From: DATEOR01 sp963766725
GTDB taxonomy: Bacteria > Actinomycetota > Thermoleophilia > Gaiellales > Gaiellaceae
NCBI GenBank assembly: GCA_963766725.1
Contig: CAVYBK010000008.1
Location: 1 to 20,497 of the forward strand
DNA: 20,497 nt
Direction of reading: 5' to 3'
Shown here: positions 1-6,988 of the stretch, piece after piece
Position numbering within the stretch: the first letter of the stretch is position 1
Layout: every line of letters starts with the position of its first letter
The notes under the pieces: model-generated
What the model was told of the DNA's origin: nothing
The model's database searches: none
The model's input: the letters and a program-made list of their open reading frames with translations, nothing else
Program-made: the position numbers and the translations under genes

Positions 1-9
1 CTCCGCGCC

Positions 10-918
10 ATGCGGATCGGCCGCTACGACGTCCAGGTGACGAATCTCGACAAGGTCTTCTTCCCCGAGAGCGGGCTCACGAAGGGCGACCTCATCCGCC
101 ATTACGTCGACCTGGCCGACTACCTGCTTCCGCACGTCGGGCACCGGCCGATGCAGATGCTCCGCTACCCGCACGGGGTGGACGGCGAGTTCTTCTACCA
201 GAAGCGCGTCCCGAACCCCCACCCGGAATGGCTCGAGACCGTGCGCATCCTCTTCCCTGGAAGCGGGCGCACGGCGGACTTCCCGGTCGTCACGAATGCG
301 GCCGGGCTCGCGTGGATCGCGAACCTCGGGTGCATCGACCTGCACACGTGGCACTGCCGCGTGGACGACGTCGAGCGGCCCGACTACATGCTCATCGACC
401 TCGATCCGAGCGCCGGCAATCCGTGGTCGCACGTGCGCGAGATCGCCGTCGTGGTGAAGGAGCTCATGGACGAGCTGGAGCTCCCGAGCTTTCCGAAGAC
501 GTCAGGCGCGACGGGGCTCCACATCCTCTGTCCGATCCGGCCCGAGCTCCGCTTTCCGGAAGTGCGGAGGTTCGCCAAGGCATTCGCGCAGGAGGTCGAG
601 CGGCGGATCGGCGACCAGGACGTGGCGACGACGACGTGGAAGGTGGCAGACCGGCGCGGGGTCTTCGTCGACTACGGGCAGAACTCGCGCGACCGGACGA
701 TCGCGTCCGCCTACTCGGTCCGCCCGGTGCCGGACGCCCGCGTCTCGACGCCACTCGCGTGGAAGGAAGTGCCGTCCGTCGAGCCGGAGGCGTTCACGGT
801 TCAGACGACGCCGGCGCGGGTGAAGAAAGTGGGCGACCTCACCGCCGGGATGTGGCGGCGGAAGGTCAGCCTCGCTTCGCGCTTCGACCGGCTCGGTCTA
901 GAAGCGCCGGCACCGTAG
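10..918 (+). CDS. LigD-type DNA polymerase/primase domain protein (NHEJ)
   Basis: Stand-alone polymerase domain of the bacterial non-homologous end-joining enzyme LigD, an archaeo-eukaryotic primase-type nucleotidyltransferase that fills in or extends broken DNA ends. The 302-aa protein starts with the family's VTNLDKVFFP and LTKGDLIRHY blocks (residues 10-32). It carries the metal-binding Asp pair in LIDLDPS (D130, D132), the KTSGATGLH block (residues 163-171) and the third catalytic Asp in VDYGQN (about D221). The length equals one PolDom; no ligase or nuclease domain is fused. The ATG at 10 fits family N-termini, but only 9 nt precede it and that frame is open, so an upstream extension cannot be excluded. 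It converges on the ligase gene and overlaps its 3' end by 53 bp. A Ku gene, the usual partner, is not in the window. Family assignment is firm; the repair role is inferred from it. Confidence 0.92.
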   Translation: MRIGRYDVQVTNLDKVFFPESGLTKGDLIRHYVDLADYLLPHVGHRPMQMLRYPHGVDGEFFYQKRVPNPHPEWLETVRILFPGSGRTADFPVVTNAAGLAWIANLGCIDLHTWHCRVDDVERPDYMLIDLDPSAGNPWSHVREIAVVVKELMDELELPSFPKTSGATGLHILCPIRPELRFPEVRRFAKAFAQEVERRIGDQDVATTTWKVADRRGVFVDYGQNSRDRTIASAYSVRPVPDARVSTPLAWKEVPSVEPEAFTVQTTPARVKKVGDLTAGMWRRKVSLASRFDRLGLEAPAP

Positions 919-1903
919 GATCGCCCTTCTTCGGCCTCGGCTTCACCTGGGCGACCGTGCACTGCTCGGGATCCTTGTCCGGGCGGAAGCGGAGGAAGCG
1001 CGTGCCATGTCGGAAGCGGGCCTTCTGCCACTTGTCGTAGCGCACCTCGACGACGAGCTCCGGCTTCACAGGGCTCCACTCCCCGGTCACCTTCGGGCGC
1101 CAGCGGCTCGGCTCGCCGCGAGGCCTCCGTTCCGGCTTGGGGCCGAGCAGCGGCTGGACGCGCTCGAGGATCTCCTCGCGGCGCTTGCCGGCGGCCGACG
1201 ACGTGCCGACCGGGCGGAGCTTGCCGCCGTCGTAGAGCCCGAGCATCAGACTCGCGATCCCGGAGCCTTTCTCGCTCCAGGTGACGCCGATGACGACGCA
1301 GTCTGCGGTCTTCTCCCCCTTGACCTTGACGACGCCGTCGCGCGAGCCCGGGAGGTAGGGGAGCCCCTTGCGCTTGGCGATGACGCCGTCGAACCCCGCC
1401 ACCTCCAGCCGGTCGAGCCAGCCCTCCGCGACCTTGCGGTCGGTCGTCGCGGGCGAGACCGAGAACGGGAGCTTTTCCACGTGCTTGCGCCGCTTCTCGA
1501 GCGGGAGCTCGTGGATCGCCTTGCCGTCCCAGAGGAGGAGGTCGAACGCGACGAAGTCGGCCGGGATCTCGGCCGAGAGCTTGCGCACGCGGCTCTCCGC
1601 CGGATGGAGGCGCATCTGCAGCGCGTCGAAGTCGAGCGCTCCGTCGCGCTCGATGACGATCTCGCCGTCGACCGCCGAGTTCGGCTTCAGTTTCTTCCCG
1701 AGCGCCTCGAGCTCCGGGAAATAGCGGAGGAGGGGGCGGCCGTTACGGCTCCAGAGATGGAGCTCCCCCGTCACGTTCTCGAGAATCCCTCGGAAACCGT
1801 CCCACTTGGGCTCGTACTGCCAGCCGTCCGGCTCGGGCAGCTCGTCGACGAGCTCTGCCTCCATCGGGGGAAAAGGAAGCTTGGGCGAAACCGTAGAAGC
1901 CAT
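866..1903 (-). CDS. ATP-dependent DNA ligase (LigD ligase-domain / LigC type)
   Basis: ATP-dependent DNA ligase that seals nicks and double-strand breaks through an enzyme-AMP intermediate. Motif I is EPKWDGFR with the adenylated Lys at K33 (counted from the start at 1903). Next come VDGEIV (motif III), FVAFDLLLWDG, GFDGVIAK (motif IV) and VVKVKGEKTADCVVIG (motif V), followed by an OB-fold region. The length of 345 aa matches a lone ligase domain. The chosen ATG at 1903 gives an N-terminus with LPFPPMEA, as in relatives; ATG codons at 1930 and 1864 are alternatives, and none has a clear ribosome site. It is convergent with the polymerase-domain gene (53-bp overlap) and divergent from fabF (25 bp between starts), so the two LigD activities are encoded by opposed genes rather than one fusion. 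Confidence 0.92.
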   Translation of the reverse strand: MASTVSPKLPFPPMEAELVDELPEPDGWQYEPKWDGFRGILENVTGELHLWSRNGRPLLRYFPELEALGKKLKPNSAVDGEIVIERDGALDFDALQMRLHPAESRVRKLSAEIPADFVAFDLLLWDGKAIHELPLEKRRKHVEKLPFSVSPATTDRKVAEGWLDRLEVAGFDGVIAKRKGLPYLPGSRDGVVKVKGEKTADCVVIGVTWSEKGSGIASLMLGLYDGGKLRPVGTSSAAGKRREEILERVQPLLGPKPERRPRGEPSRWRPKVTGEWSPVKPELVVEVRYDKWQKARFRHGTRFLRFRPDKDPEQCTVAQVKPRPKKGDPTVPALLDRAGRSAKRG

Positions 1904-1928
1904 TGCGCCGTCTAACGCTATCGAGGAC

Positions 1929-3161
1929 ATGAAGAGAGTTGCCATCACAGGGGTCGGGGTCGTTTCGCCATTGGGTAACGACGCGCCGTCGACGTGGGAA
2001 GCCGCGGTCGCCGGGCGCAGCGGCATCGACAACATCCAGGCCTTCGAGACGACCGGCCTCCCGGTGCAGATCGCCGGTGAGGTGAAGGACTTCGACCCGA
2101 GCTCGGTCACCTCGCCGAAGGAGGCGAAGCGGCTCGACCGCAACGTCCTCTTCGCGCTCGGCGCCGCCAAGGAGGCGCTCGGCGACGCAGGCATCAACGG
2201 CTACAACCCGGAGCGCGTCGGGGTCGTCGTCGGTTGCTGCATCGGCGGCTTCAACGAGCTCATGCGCCAACACGAGATCCTGCGTGACCGCGGCGCGGAC
2301 CGCGTCTCGCCGAACTTCCTTCCGAATGTGCTCGTCGACTCGCCGAGCGGCCAGCTCGCGATCGAGCTCGGGATCCGCGGGCCGAACTATGCCGTCGTGT
2401 CGGCCTGCGCGACCGGTTCGCATTCGATCGGCGAGGGGGCCGAGCTGATCCGGAACGGCCACGCCGACGCGGTGCTGGCAGGCGGGACCGAGAGCTGCAT
2501 CCACCCGCTCATCCTCGCCGGCTTCACGAACATGCGCGGCCTCGCCGCGGGGAACGGCGACCCCACCGCGGCGTCGCGCCCCTTCGACGCGAAGCGCGAG
2601 GGCTTCGTCATGGCGGAGGGCGCGGGCGTCGTGATGCTCGAGGACCTCGAGTCGGCGCAGAAGCGCGGCGCGCGCGTCTATGCGGAAGTGCTCTCGTACG
2701 GCGCCTCCAACGACGCCTACCACATGGCCGCGCCCGATCCGGACTCGGTCGGCGTCGTCGAGATGATGAGGAACGCCCTCGAGCGCGGCGGCGTCAAGCC
2801 GGAGGACGTCGACTACATCAACGCGCACGGGACCTCGACGCCGCTCGGCGACCTCGCCGAGACGAAGGCGATCAAGGAGGTCTTCGGCGACCACGCGTAC
2901 GAGCTCGCGGTCTCCTCGACGAAGTCGGTCATGGGCCACACGTTCGGGGCGGCAGGGGCGATCGAGGCGATCATGTGCACGCTCGCGGTGCACAACGGCG
3001 TCATCCCGCCGACGATCAACTACGAGAACCCGGACCCGGCGTGCGACCTCGACTACGTGCCCAACGAGGCGCGCGAGGCGGAAGTACGCGTGGCGCTCTC
3101 GAACGCGATGGGTCTCGGCGGCCACAACGGCTGCGTCCTCGTCGGCCGCGTCGACGCCTGA
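1929..3161 (+). CDS. fabF: Beta-ketoacyl-ACP synthase II
   Basis: Condensing enzyme of type II fatty acid synthesis that extends acyl-ACP with malonyl-ACP in the cytosol. The 410-aa length is typical. The Cys-His-His triad is visible: nucleophile C160 in VVSACATGSHS, H300 in NAHGTSTPLGD and H337 in SVMGHTFGAAGA. The N-terminus MKRVAITGVGVVSPLG is canonical. The ATG at 1929 has GAGG 2-3 nt upstream and lies 25 bp from the divergent ligase start. No acyl carrier protein, fabD or fabH is adjacent, so it stands apart from a fab operon. A secondary-metabolite ketosynthase is less likely given the typical length and lack of partner genes. Confidence 0.95.
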   Translation: MKRVAITGVGVVSPLGNDAPSTWEAAVAGRSGIDNIQAFETTGLPVQIAGEVKDFDPSSVTSPKEAKRLDRNVLFALGAAKEALGDAGINGYNPERVGVVVGCCIGGFNELMRQHEILRDRGADRVSPNFLPNVLVDSPSGQLAIELGIRGPNYAVVSACATGSHSIGEGAELIRNGHADAVLAGGTESCIHPLILAGFTNMRGLAAGNGDPTAASRPFDAKREGFVMAEGAGVVMLEDLESAQKRGARVYAEVLSYGASNDAYHMAAPDPDSVGVVEMMRNALERGGVKPEDVDYINAHGTSTPLGDLAETKAIKEVFGDHAYELAVSSTKSVMGHTFGAAGAIEAIMCTLAVHNGVIPPTINYENPDPACDLDYVPNEAREAEVRVALSNAMGLGGHNGCVLVGRVDA

Positions 3162-3168
3162 GCGGGAT

Positions 3169-3819
3169 CTAGTCCGACTCGACGACGGCCGGCGCCAGGT
3201 CCTCGATGGTGGCGAGGACGGCGTCGGCCGCCGCGAGCGCGTCGTCGTGCGGCGGATACTGAGGGTTGGGGATGGCAATCGTCCGCATGCCCGCGGCCTT
3301 CGCGGCGAGGATGCCGTTCTCGGAGTCCTCGACTGCCGCGCAGCGGGTCGGCTCGGCGCCGAGGCGACGAGCGGCTTCGAGGAAGACATCCGGCGAGGGC
3401 TTGCCGCGGGCGACCTCCTCCGACGAGACGCTCGCCTGGAAGTAGCGGCCGAGACCTGAGCTCTCGAGGACGAGGTCGATCAGCTCGCGGTTGGACGAGG
3501 AGGCGAGCGCGAGGGGCCAGCGCTCGGCAATCCTCTCGACCGCCTGCTCGGCTCCGGCGATGAGCGGCAGCTCGCGCCGATAGCGGTCCTCGAGCCGGCG
3601 GACGACTTCCGCGGAGATCTCCTCGGGCTCTTCCGTGAGCCCGACGACGTCGTGCATGTAGCGCGACCACTCCAGGGAGCTCATGCCCATCATGTCTCGC
3701 GACGCGTTCTCGTTCCAGCGTCCTCCGCGCTCCTCCGCGAGCTGCCGGCGAACCTCGTCCCAGACGTGCTCGGAGTCGATGAGGATCCCGTCGAGGTCGA
3801 AGACGACGGCCTCGATCAT
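3169..3819 (-). CDS. HAD-superfamily hydrolase, phosphoglucomutase/phosphatase-like
   Basis: 216-aa HAD subfamily IA hydrolase with an alpha-helical cap. Motif I is VFDLDGILIDSE (nucleophile D8 and acid D10), motif II is ALASSS, motif III Lys is in RGKPSPDVF and motif IV is AVEDSENGI. The family dephosphorylates small phosphate esters or, in beta-phosphoglucomutases, isomerises them; the substrate cannot be read from sequence. The start ATG overlaps the stop of the upstream flavin reductase gene as ATGA, so it is translationally coupled and is the last gene of the operon. It ends 7 bp from the convergent fabF stop. Confidence 0.9.
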   Translation of the reverse strand: MIEAVVFDLDGILIDSEHVWDEVRRQLAEERGGRWNENASRDMMGMSSLEWSRYMHDVVGLTEEPEEISAEVVRRLEDRYRRELPLIAGAEQAVERIAERWPLALASSSNRELIDLVLESSGLGRYFQASVSSEEVARGKPSPDVFLEAARRLGAEPTRCAAVEDSENGILAAKAAGMRTIAIPNPQYPPHDDALAAADAVLATIEDLAPAVVESD

Positions 3820-4298
3820 GCGTCCATCGAGACATAGCGCTGTCCGAGGTAGACGAGCGGCGGCGCGCTCCGGCCGCGCTCGGCGCCGAGCACCTCGCCG
3901 ACGAAGAGCGTGTGGTCGCCCGCGTCAATATCGTCGGCGAGGCGGCATTCGAGCCAGCCGAGGGCGTCGTCGATCAGCGGCGCGCCCTCCGCGCCCTCGC
4001 GGGTGGCGATGCCGTGCCAGTGTGCGAACGGGGGCACGCCGCGCGCGAAGTGCTGGGCGACCGCCTCCTGGTCTCCCGCCAGCAGGCTGAGCGCGAACCC
4101 GCCCGCTTCGCGCAGCAGTTCGTGCATGGCCGCCTGCCGGCTGATCCCGACTCCGACGAGCGGCGGCTCGAGGGAGAGGGAGACGAGCGCGCTGACCGTC
4201 AGCCCCAGGCGCTCGCCCGCGGCGTCGACCGTCAGGACCGCGACTCCCGTCGGGAAGCCGCGGAGCAGTGTGCGAAGCTCGTCGCCCGGCTCGGTCAG
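3816..4298 (-). CDS. Flavin reductase-like (FMN-binding split barrel) protein, apparent CTG start
   Basis: About 160-aa flavin reductase domain protein, the family of NAD(P)H:flavin oxidoreductases that feed reduced FMN or FAD to monooxygenases. Family blocks: LRTLLRGFPTGVAVLTV near the N-terminus, LGLTVSALVSLSLEPPLV, the FALSLLAGDQEAVAQHFA block, and a C-terminal GDHTLFVGEVL plus PLVYLGQRY. An ATG at 4127 would delete the conserved first third. Reading upstream in frame there is no ATG, GTG or TTG before the preceding gene ends. The best start is a CTG at 4298 overlapping the upstream TGA as CTGA, giving L/M-TEPGDELRTLL. No Shine-Dalgarno is seen there, so reinitiation after the coiled-coil gene is inferred. 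It overlaps the HAD gene by ATGA. No monooxygenase partner is in the window. Confidence 0.82.
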   Translation of the reverse strand: MTEPGDELRTLLRGFPTGVAVLTVDAAGERLGLTVSALVSLSLEPPLVGVGISRQAAMHELLREAGGFALSLLAGDQEAVAQHFARGVPPFAHWHGIATREGAEGAPLIDDALGWLECRLADDIDAGDHTLFVGEVLGAERGRSAPPLVYLGQRYVSMDA

Positions 4299-4894
4299 CG
4301 GCGTCGCTCGACGTCGAGCGCGTCGGCGAGGGACTGGTCCATGTCCCTGCTCGTCGGCTCCACAAGGGCGTCCTGGAGCTGGGCGGCGAGGTCGCGGAGA
4401 CCGTCCAGCACGCGCTGCCGGCGCTCCTCGAGCGACTTCGCCTCGCGGACGAGCGACTCGTGCCGCCGCCGCACGTCTTCCTCGATCTGGTTCGCCATCT
4501 CCTGCGCCGCCTCGCGCGTGGCACGGGCCTGCTCCTCGGCGTCGGAGAGGAGCTTGCGCGACTCCTCATCGGCCTCGCGGCGAGCCTGCGTGCCGTAGGA
4601 ATCGACCGCGGCGCGGATGTCGCGCGCATAGTCGTCTGCCTCCGTACGCATGCGCTCGGCTTCGCGGGTGAGCTCCTCGACCCGCGTGGCCGCATCGGCG
4701 TCCGCCTGGCGGAGAACCTCGTCGGCGTGCCGCCGGGCCTCGTCCCTGATCGTCTCGGCCGCTTCCTCGGCGGCGTTCAGAACTGCCGCGACGCGGCTGC
4801 CTGTCTCTGCGTGATCGGTGCGGCCGTTCGTGGCTTCCTCGTCTGACGAGCCCTGCCGCTCGACGTCGTAGCCCGCGTCGTCTGACCGTTCCAC
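4295..4894 (-). CDS. Coiled-coil protein, DivIVA-like, first gene of a three-gene operon
   Basis: 199-aa, highly charged, almost wholly alpha-helical protein. After an acidic N-terminal stretch of about 45 residues it has continuous heptads rich in Ala, Glu and Arg (for example AAEEAAETIRDEARRHADEV) to near the C-terminus. There are no membrane segments or cysteines. Such proteins in actinobacteria are often labelled DivIVA-like and act as scaffolds; that role is inference from composition only. The GTG start at 4894 is chosen because AAGGAGA lies 8 nt upstream; longer versions would run into the intergenic operator region. Its TGA overlaps the apparent CTG start of the flavin reductase gene. 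Confidence 0.75.
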   Translation of the reverse strand: MERSDDAGYDVERQGSSDEEATNGRTDHAETGSRVAAVLNAAEEAAETIRDEARRHADEVLRQADADAATRVEELTREAERMRTEADDYARDIRAAVDSYGTQARREADEESRKLLSDAEEQARATREAAQEMANQIEEDVRRRHESLVREAKSLEERRQRVLDGLRDLAAQLQDALVEPTSRDMDQSLADALDVERRR

Positions 4895-4935
4895 CGTCAA
4901 CTCTCCTTCTCTCGACCCCCGGGGCTGGACACTTA

Positions 4936-4974
4936 TTGCATTCCGACACCAGGAATGCAACTTCAAGCATTGAA
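4936..4974. promoter_or_regulatory. Two perfect inverted repeats between divergent transcription units (operator candidate)
   Basis: TTGCATTCC (4936-4944), a 7-nt spacer and GGAATGCAA (4952-4960) form a perfect 9-bp inverted repeat. TTCAA-GCA-TTGAA (4962-4974) forms a second one immediately after. They lie between the coiled-coil operon and the UGA-containing AhpD-like gene. If the latter is transcribed from the -10 at 4980-4985, the repeats cover its -35 and spacer regions, the usual place for a repressor. The regulator is not identifiable. Confidence 0.55.
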
Positions 4975-4979
4975 ACGGG

Positions 4980-4985
4980 CAGAAT
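4980..4985 (+). promoter_or_regulatory. Candidate -10 box for a leaderless AhpD-like mRNA
   Basis: CAGAAT matches four of six consensus -10 positions, including the key second A and last T. It ends exactly 6 nt before the GTG start at 4992, placing the transcription start on the start codon. No Shine-Dalgarno precedes the GTG. Confidence 0.4.
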
Positions 4986-4991
4986 GGGCCG

Positions 4992-5540
4992 GTGCCGAAT
5001 CTCCGTCTCATCGAGGAAGGCGAGGCAACCGGGGCCCTGAAGGCCGAGTACGACGCGGCGATCGCACGGGCTGGCAAGGTCTTCAACATCGTCAAGGCGA
5101 TGTCGCTGAACCCCGAGACGCTGCGCGCGTCGATGGAGCTCTACCGCGCCGTCATGTTCGGGCGCTCGGAGCTCTCGCGCGCCGAGCGCGAGCTCCTCGC
5201 AGTCGTCGTCTCGCGGGCGAACGACTGCCACTACTGAATTCGCGCGCACGCAGACGACCTCCGTGCCGAGGGCGCACCCGACGAGCTGGCCGAGCACGCG
5301 ATGCACGACTACCGGGTGGCCGACCTGGAGCCACGCGTCCGCTGCCTCTGTGACTTCGCCGTCAAGGTGACGCGCGAGCCCTCCGGGATCACGGTCGCCG
5401 ACGTCGACGTCCTCCGCGCGGAGGGCTGGAGCGACGCGGCGATCCACGACGCGCTGCAGGTCGTCTCCTACTTCAACTACATCAACCGGATCGCGGACGC
5501 GGTGGGCATCGGCGACGAGCCGGAGTGGGCGCCTCACTGA
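4992..5540 (+). CDS. AhpD/CMD-family peroxidase-related protein with in-frame TGA at the redox Cys (putative selenoprotein)
   Basis: Carboxymuconolactone decarboxylase/AhpD-like protein of the peroxidase-related (CxxC) subgroup, which reduces peroxides through a CxxC pair in an all-helical fold. Reading GTG 4992 to TGA 5540 in one frame gives 182 codons with an internal TGA at 5235-5237 (codon 82). Before it: PNLRLIEEGEATG, SRAERELLAVVVSRANDCHY. After it, in the same frame: IRAHADDLRAEGAPDELAEH, VTREPSGITVADVDVLRAEG, YFNYINRIADAVG. Relatives have CxxC where this reads C79-H-Y-TGA, so the stop falls exactly on the second redox Cys. A conserved His sits four residues later (H86), as in AhpD. 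A hairpin begins 8 nt after the TGA. Read-through with selenocysteine is the preferred explanation; a TGC-to-TGA nonsense mutation or base-call error is the alternative. No sel genes are in the window. Confidence 0.8.
5242..5275 (+). promoter_or_regulatory. SECIS-like stem-loop downstream of the in-frame TGA
   Basis: GCACG (5246-5250) pairs with CGTGC (5262-5266). After a C-C mismatch, AG (5252-5253) pairs with CT (5259-5260) around the loop ACGAC. A lower stem GCGC (5242-5245) with GCGC (5272-5275) is possible across a 5-nt bulge. Bacterial SECIS elements lie inside the coding region just after the UGA, as here. The loop lacks a G in its first two positions unless the terminal G-C pair opens, so the match is suggestive only. 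Confidence 0.45.
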
Positions 5541-5587
5541 GGAGCGGCAAGAAACGGAGGTCGTTCTCTTCCGTCCGGCGCGGGTTC

Positions 5588-5593
5588 TAGCCT
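5588..5593 (+). promoter_or_regulatory. Possible -10 box for the MIP channel gene
   Basis: TAGCCT (TANNNT) lies 7 nt before the GTG at 5601, and no Shine-Dalgarno is present. This fits a leaderless transcript, as proposed for several neighbours, but the box is weak. Confidence 0.25.
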
Positions 5594-5600
5594 CCCTGCC

Positions 5601-6338
5601 GTGGAAGGGGAAAACCTCCGCCGGTCGGTCGCAGAGTTCGTCGGCGCTTTTGCACTGATCTTCGTCGGCGCCGGCTCGGTGATGACAGGCGGTGGCGACC
5701 TTCTCGGCGTCGCGGTCGCCCACGGTCTCATCCTCGCGATCATGGTCACCGCTCTCGGGCACATCTCGGGCGGGCATTTCAATCCTGCTGTCACGCTCGG
5801 CTTCCTCGTCACCCGGCGGATCAAGCCTCTGCTCGGCCTCTGCTACTGGGCAGCGCAGTTCAGCGGAGCCGTCGCCGCAGCGCTTCTCCTCAAGTGGATC
5901 TATCCGGACCAGGTAAGCGACGCGGCGAAGCTCGGCGCACCGACGCTCAACCCCCAGATCTCCCCGAGCGCCGGCTTCGTTCTCGAGGCCGTCCTGACCT
6001 TCTTCCTCGTCTGGGTCGTCTTCGCGACAGCGGCCGACCCGCGCGGCGCCTTCACGGTCATTGCCGGCTTCGCCATCGGCCTCACGATCGCCGCGGACAT
6101 CCTCATCGGCGGCCCGCTCACGGGCGCCGCTATGAACCCGGGCCGCGCCCTCGGGCCGATGCTCGTCCAGAACCAGTGGGCGGACGGGTGGATCTGGTTC
6201 ATCGGCCCCTTCCTGGGCGGCGCGCTCGCGGCGCTCGCCTACGAGATGCTCTACCTCTCGCCCATCTTGCGCCCGCGGCCGCCCGGAACGCCGGACTCCG
6301 GCGTAGACGAGCCGCGCATCCGGGACTCGACGCTCTAG
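5601..6338 (+). CDS. MIP-family channel (aquaporin/glycerol facilitator)
   Basis: 245-aa inner-membrane channel of the major intrinsic protein family, passing water or small neutral solutes. Six hydrophobic helices are visible. The first half-helix motif is intact (HFNPAV, NPA at 61-63). The second reads MNPGRALGP (179-184), so NPA is replaced by NPG, with the pore Arg following at R182. The N-terminus RRSVAEFVGAFALIFVGAGS is typical. The start is a GTG at 5601 without a clear ribosome site. The C-terminal tail after the last helix is hydrophilic and Pro-rich. The stop shares a CTAG with the convergent esterase stop. Water versus glycerol selectivity is not assigned. Confidence 0.92.
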   Translation: MEGENLRRSVAEFVGAFALIFVGAGSVMTGGGDLLGVAVAHGLILAIMVTALGHISGGHFNPAVTLGFLVTRRIKPLLGLCYWAAQFSGAVAAALLLKWIYPDQVSDAAKLGAPTLNPQISPSAGFVLEAVLTFFLVWVVFATAADPRGAFTVIAGFAIGLTIAADILIGGPLTGAAMNPGRALGPMLVQNQWADGWIWFIGPFLGGALAALAYEMLYLSPILRPRPPGTPDSGVDEPRIRDSTL

Positions 6339-6988
6339 CCCAGCCCCGCGGCGAGCACGGTGATCGCCTGGGCCAGCCCTCCCGGCGTGATCGTGTGCCC
6401 GACCGGATCCTCGCGGTAGTCGACGTCGAGGCCGGCCTCCTCGAGCAACGCACGCGCCTGGCGGCCGAACTCCACGCCGATCACCGGGTCGAGCGACCCG
6501 TGGGCGATGGACACGGGAAGCCCGGCGCGTGAGCCGAGGTCGAGCTCGAGACCCTCGACAGTGGGGACGAACCCGGAGAAGGCGAGGATCGCGGCTGGCC
6601 GCGGCCTTCCCGACCCGAGCCCGAGCGCGTAGGACATCACCGCCCCCTGCGAGAACCCGCCGACCGCCGTGCGGTCCCAGTCGAGCCCGTGCTCGGCGAG
6701 GACGCCGTCGATGTGCTCCGAGAGCTCGGCGAATGTCGGCAGGAAGGTGTCACGGTCCGGAAACCCGATCTCGCGCACGATGTACCAGTGGCGTCCTCCG
6801 GGCGGGAGCGAGAGCGGCCCGCGCGGGAACACGCCGAGGAGGCGGCGGTCGGGGTCAAGGATGCTGAGGAGTGGCTCGAGGTCGCCGGCGTCAGCGCCGC
6901 GACCGTGAATGAGAATGAGCGCGCCGCTCGGACTTCCCGTGCTTGGCGCCCTGACCGTGCTCTCGATCGGACTTCTTGCCGTGGCCAT
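6335..6988 (-). CDS. Phospholipase/carboxylesterase-family alpha/beta hydrolase
   Basis: 217-aa serine hydrolase of the small carboxylesterase (acyl-protein thioesterase-like) family. The oxyanion region is LILIHGRGADAGD (24-36). The nucleophile is S113 in GGFSQGAVMS, the acid is probably D167 in AHGSLDPVI and the base H198 in VGHTITPGG, so the triad is complete and properly spaced. There is no signal peptide, so it is probably cytosolic. The ATG at 6988 is supported by a TAGGCT -10 box ending 6 nt upstream (leaderless). The stop shares CTAG with the MIP gene. The natural ester substrate is unknown. Confidence 0.9.
   Translation of the reverse strand: MATARSPIESTVRAPSTGSPSGALILIHGRGADAGDLEPLLSILDPDRRLLGVFPRGPLSLPPGGRHWYIVREIGFPDRDTFLPTFAELSEHIDGVLAEHGLDWDRTAVGGFSQGAVMSYALGLGSGRPRPAAILAFSGFVPTVEGLELDLGSRAGLPVSIAHGSLDPVIGVEFGRQARALLEEAGLDVDYREDPVGHTITPGGLAQAITVLAAGLG

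Noticed and set aside
5235..5237. Treating the AhpD-like locus as two separate genes or an ordinary pseudogene
   Set aside because: No frameshift occurs, the family sequence is continuous through the TGA, no other stop or damage is visible, and the TGA sits precisely on the redox Cys. A base error remains possible and is stated.
4991..5353. A 132-aa alternative plus-strand frame over the AhpD-like gene
   Set aside because: It is Arg/Gly-rich with no family sequence, a shadow of the 4992 frame.
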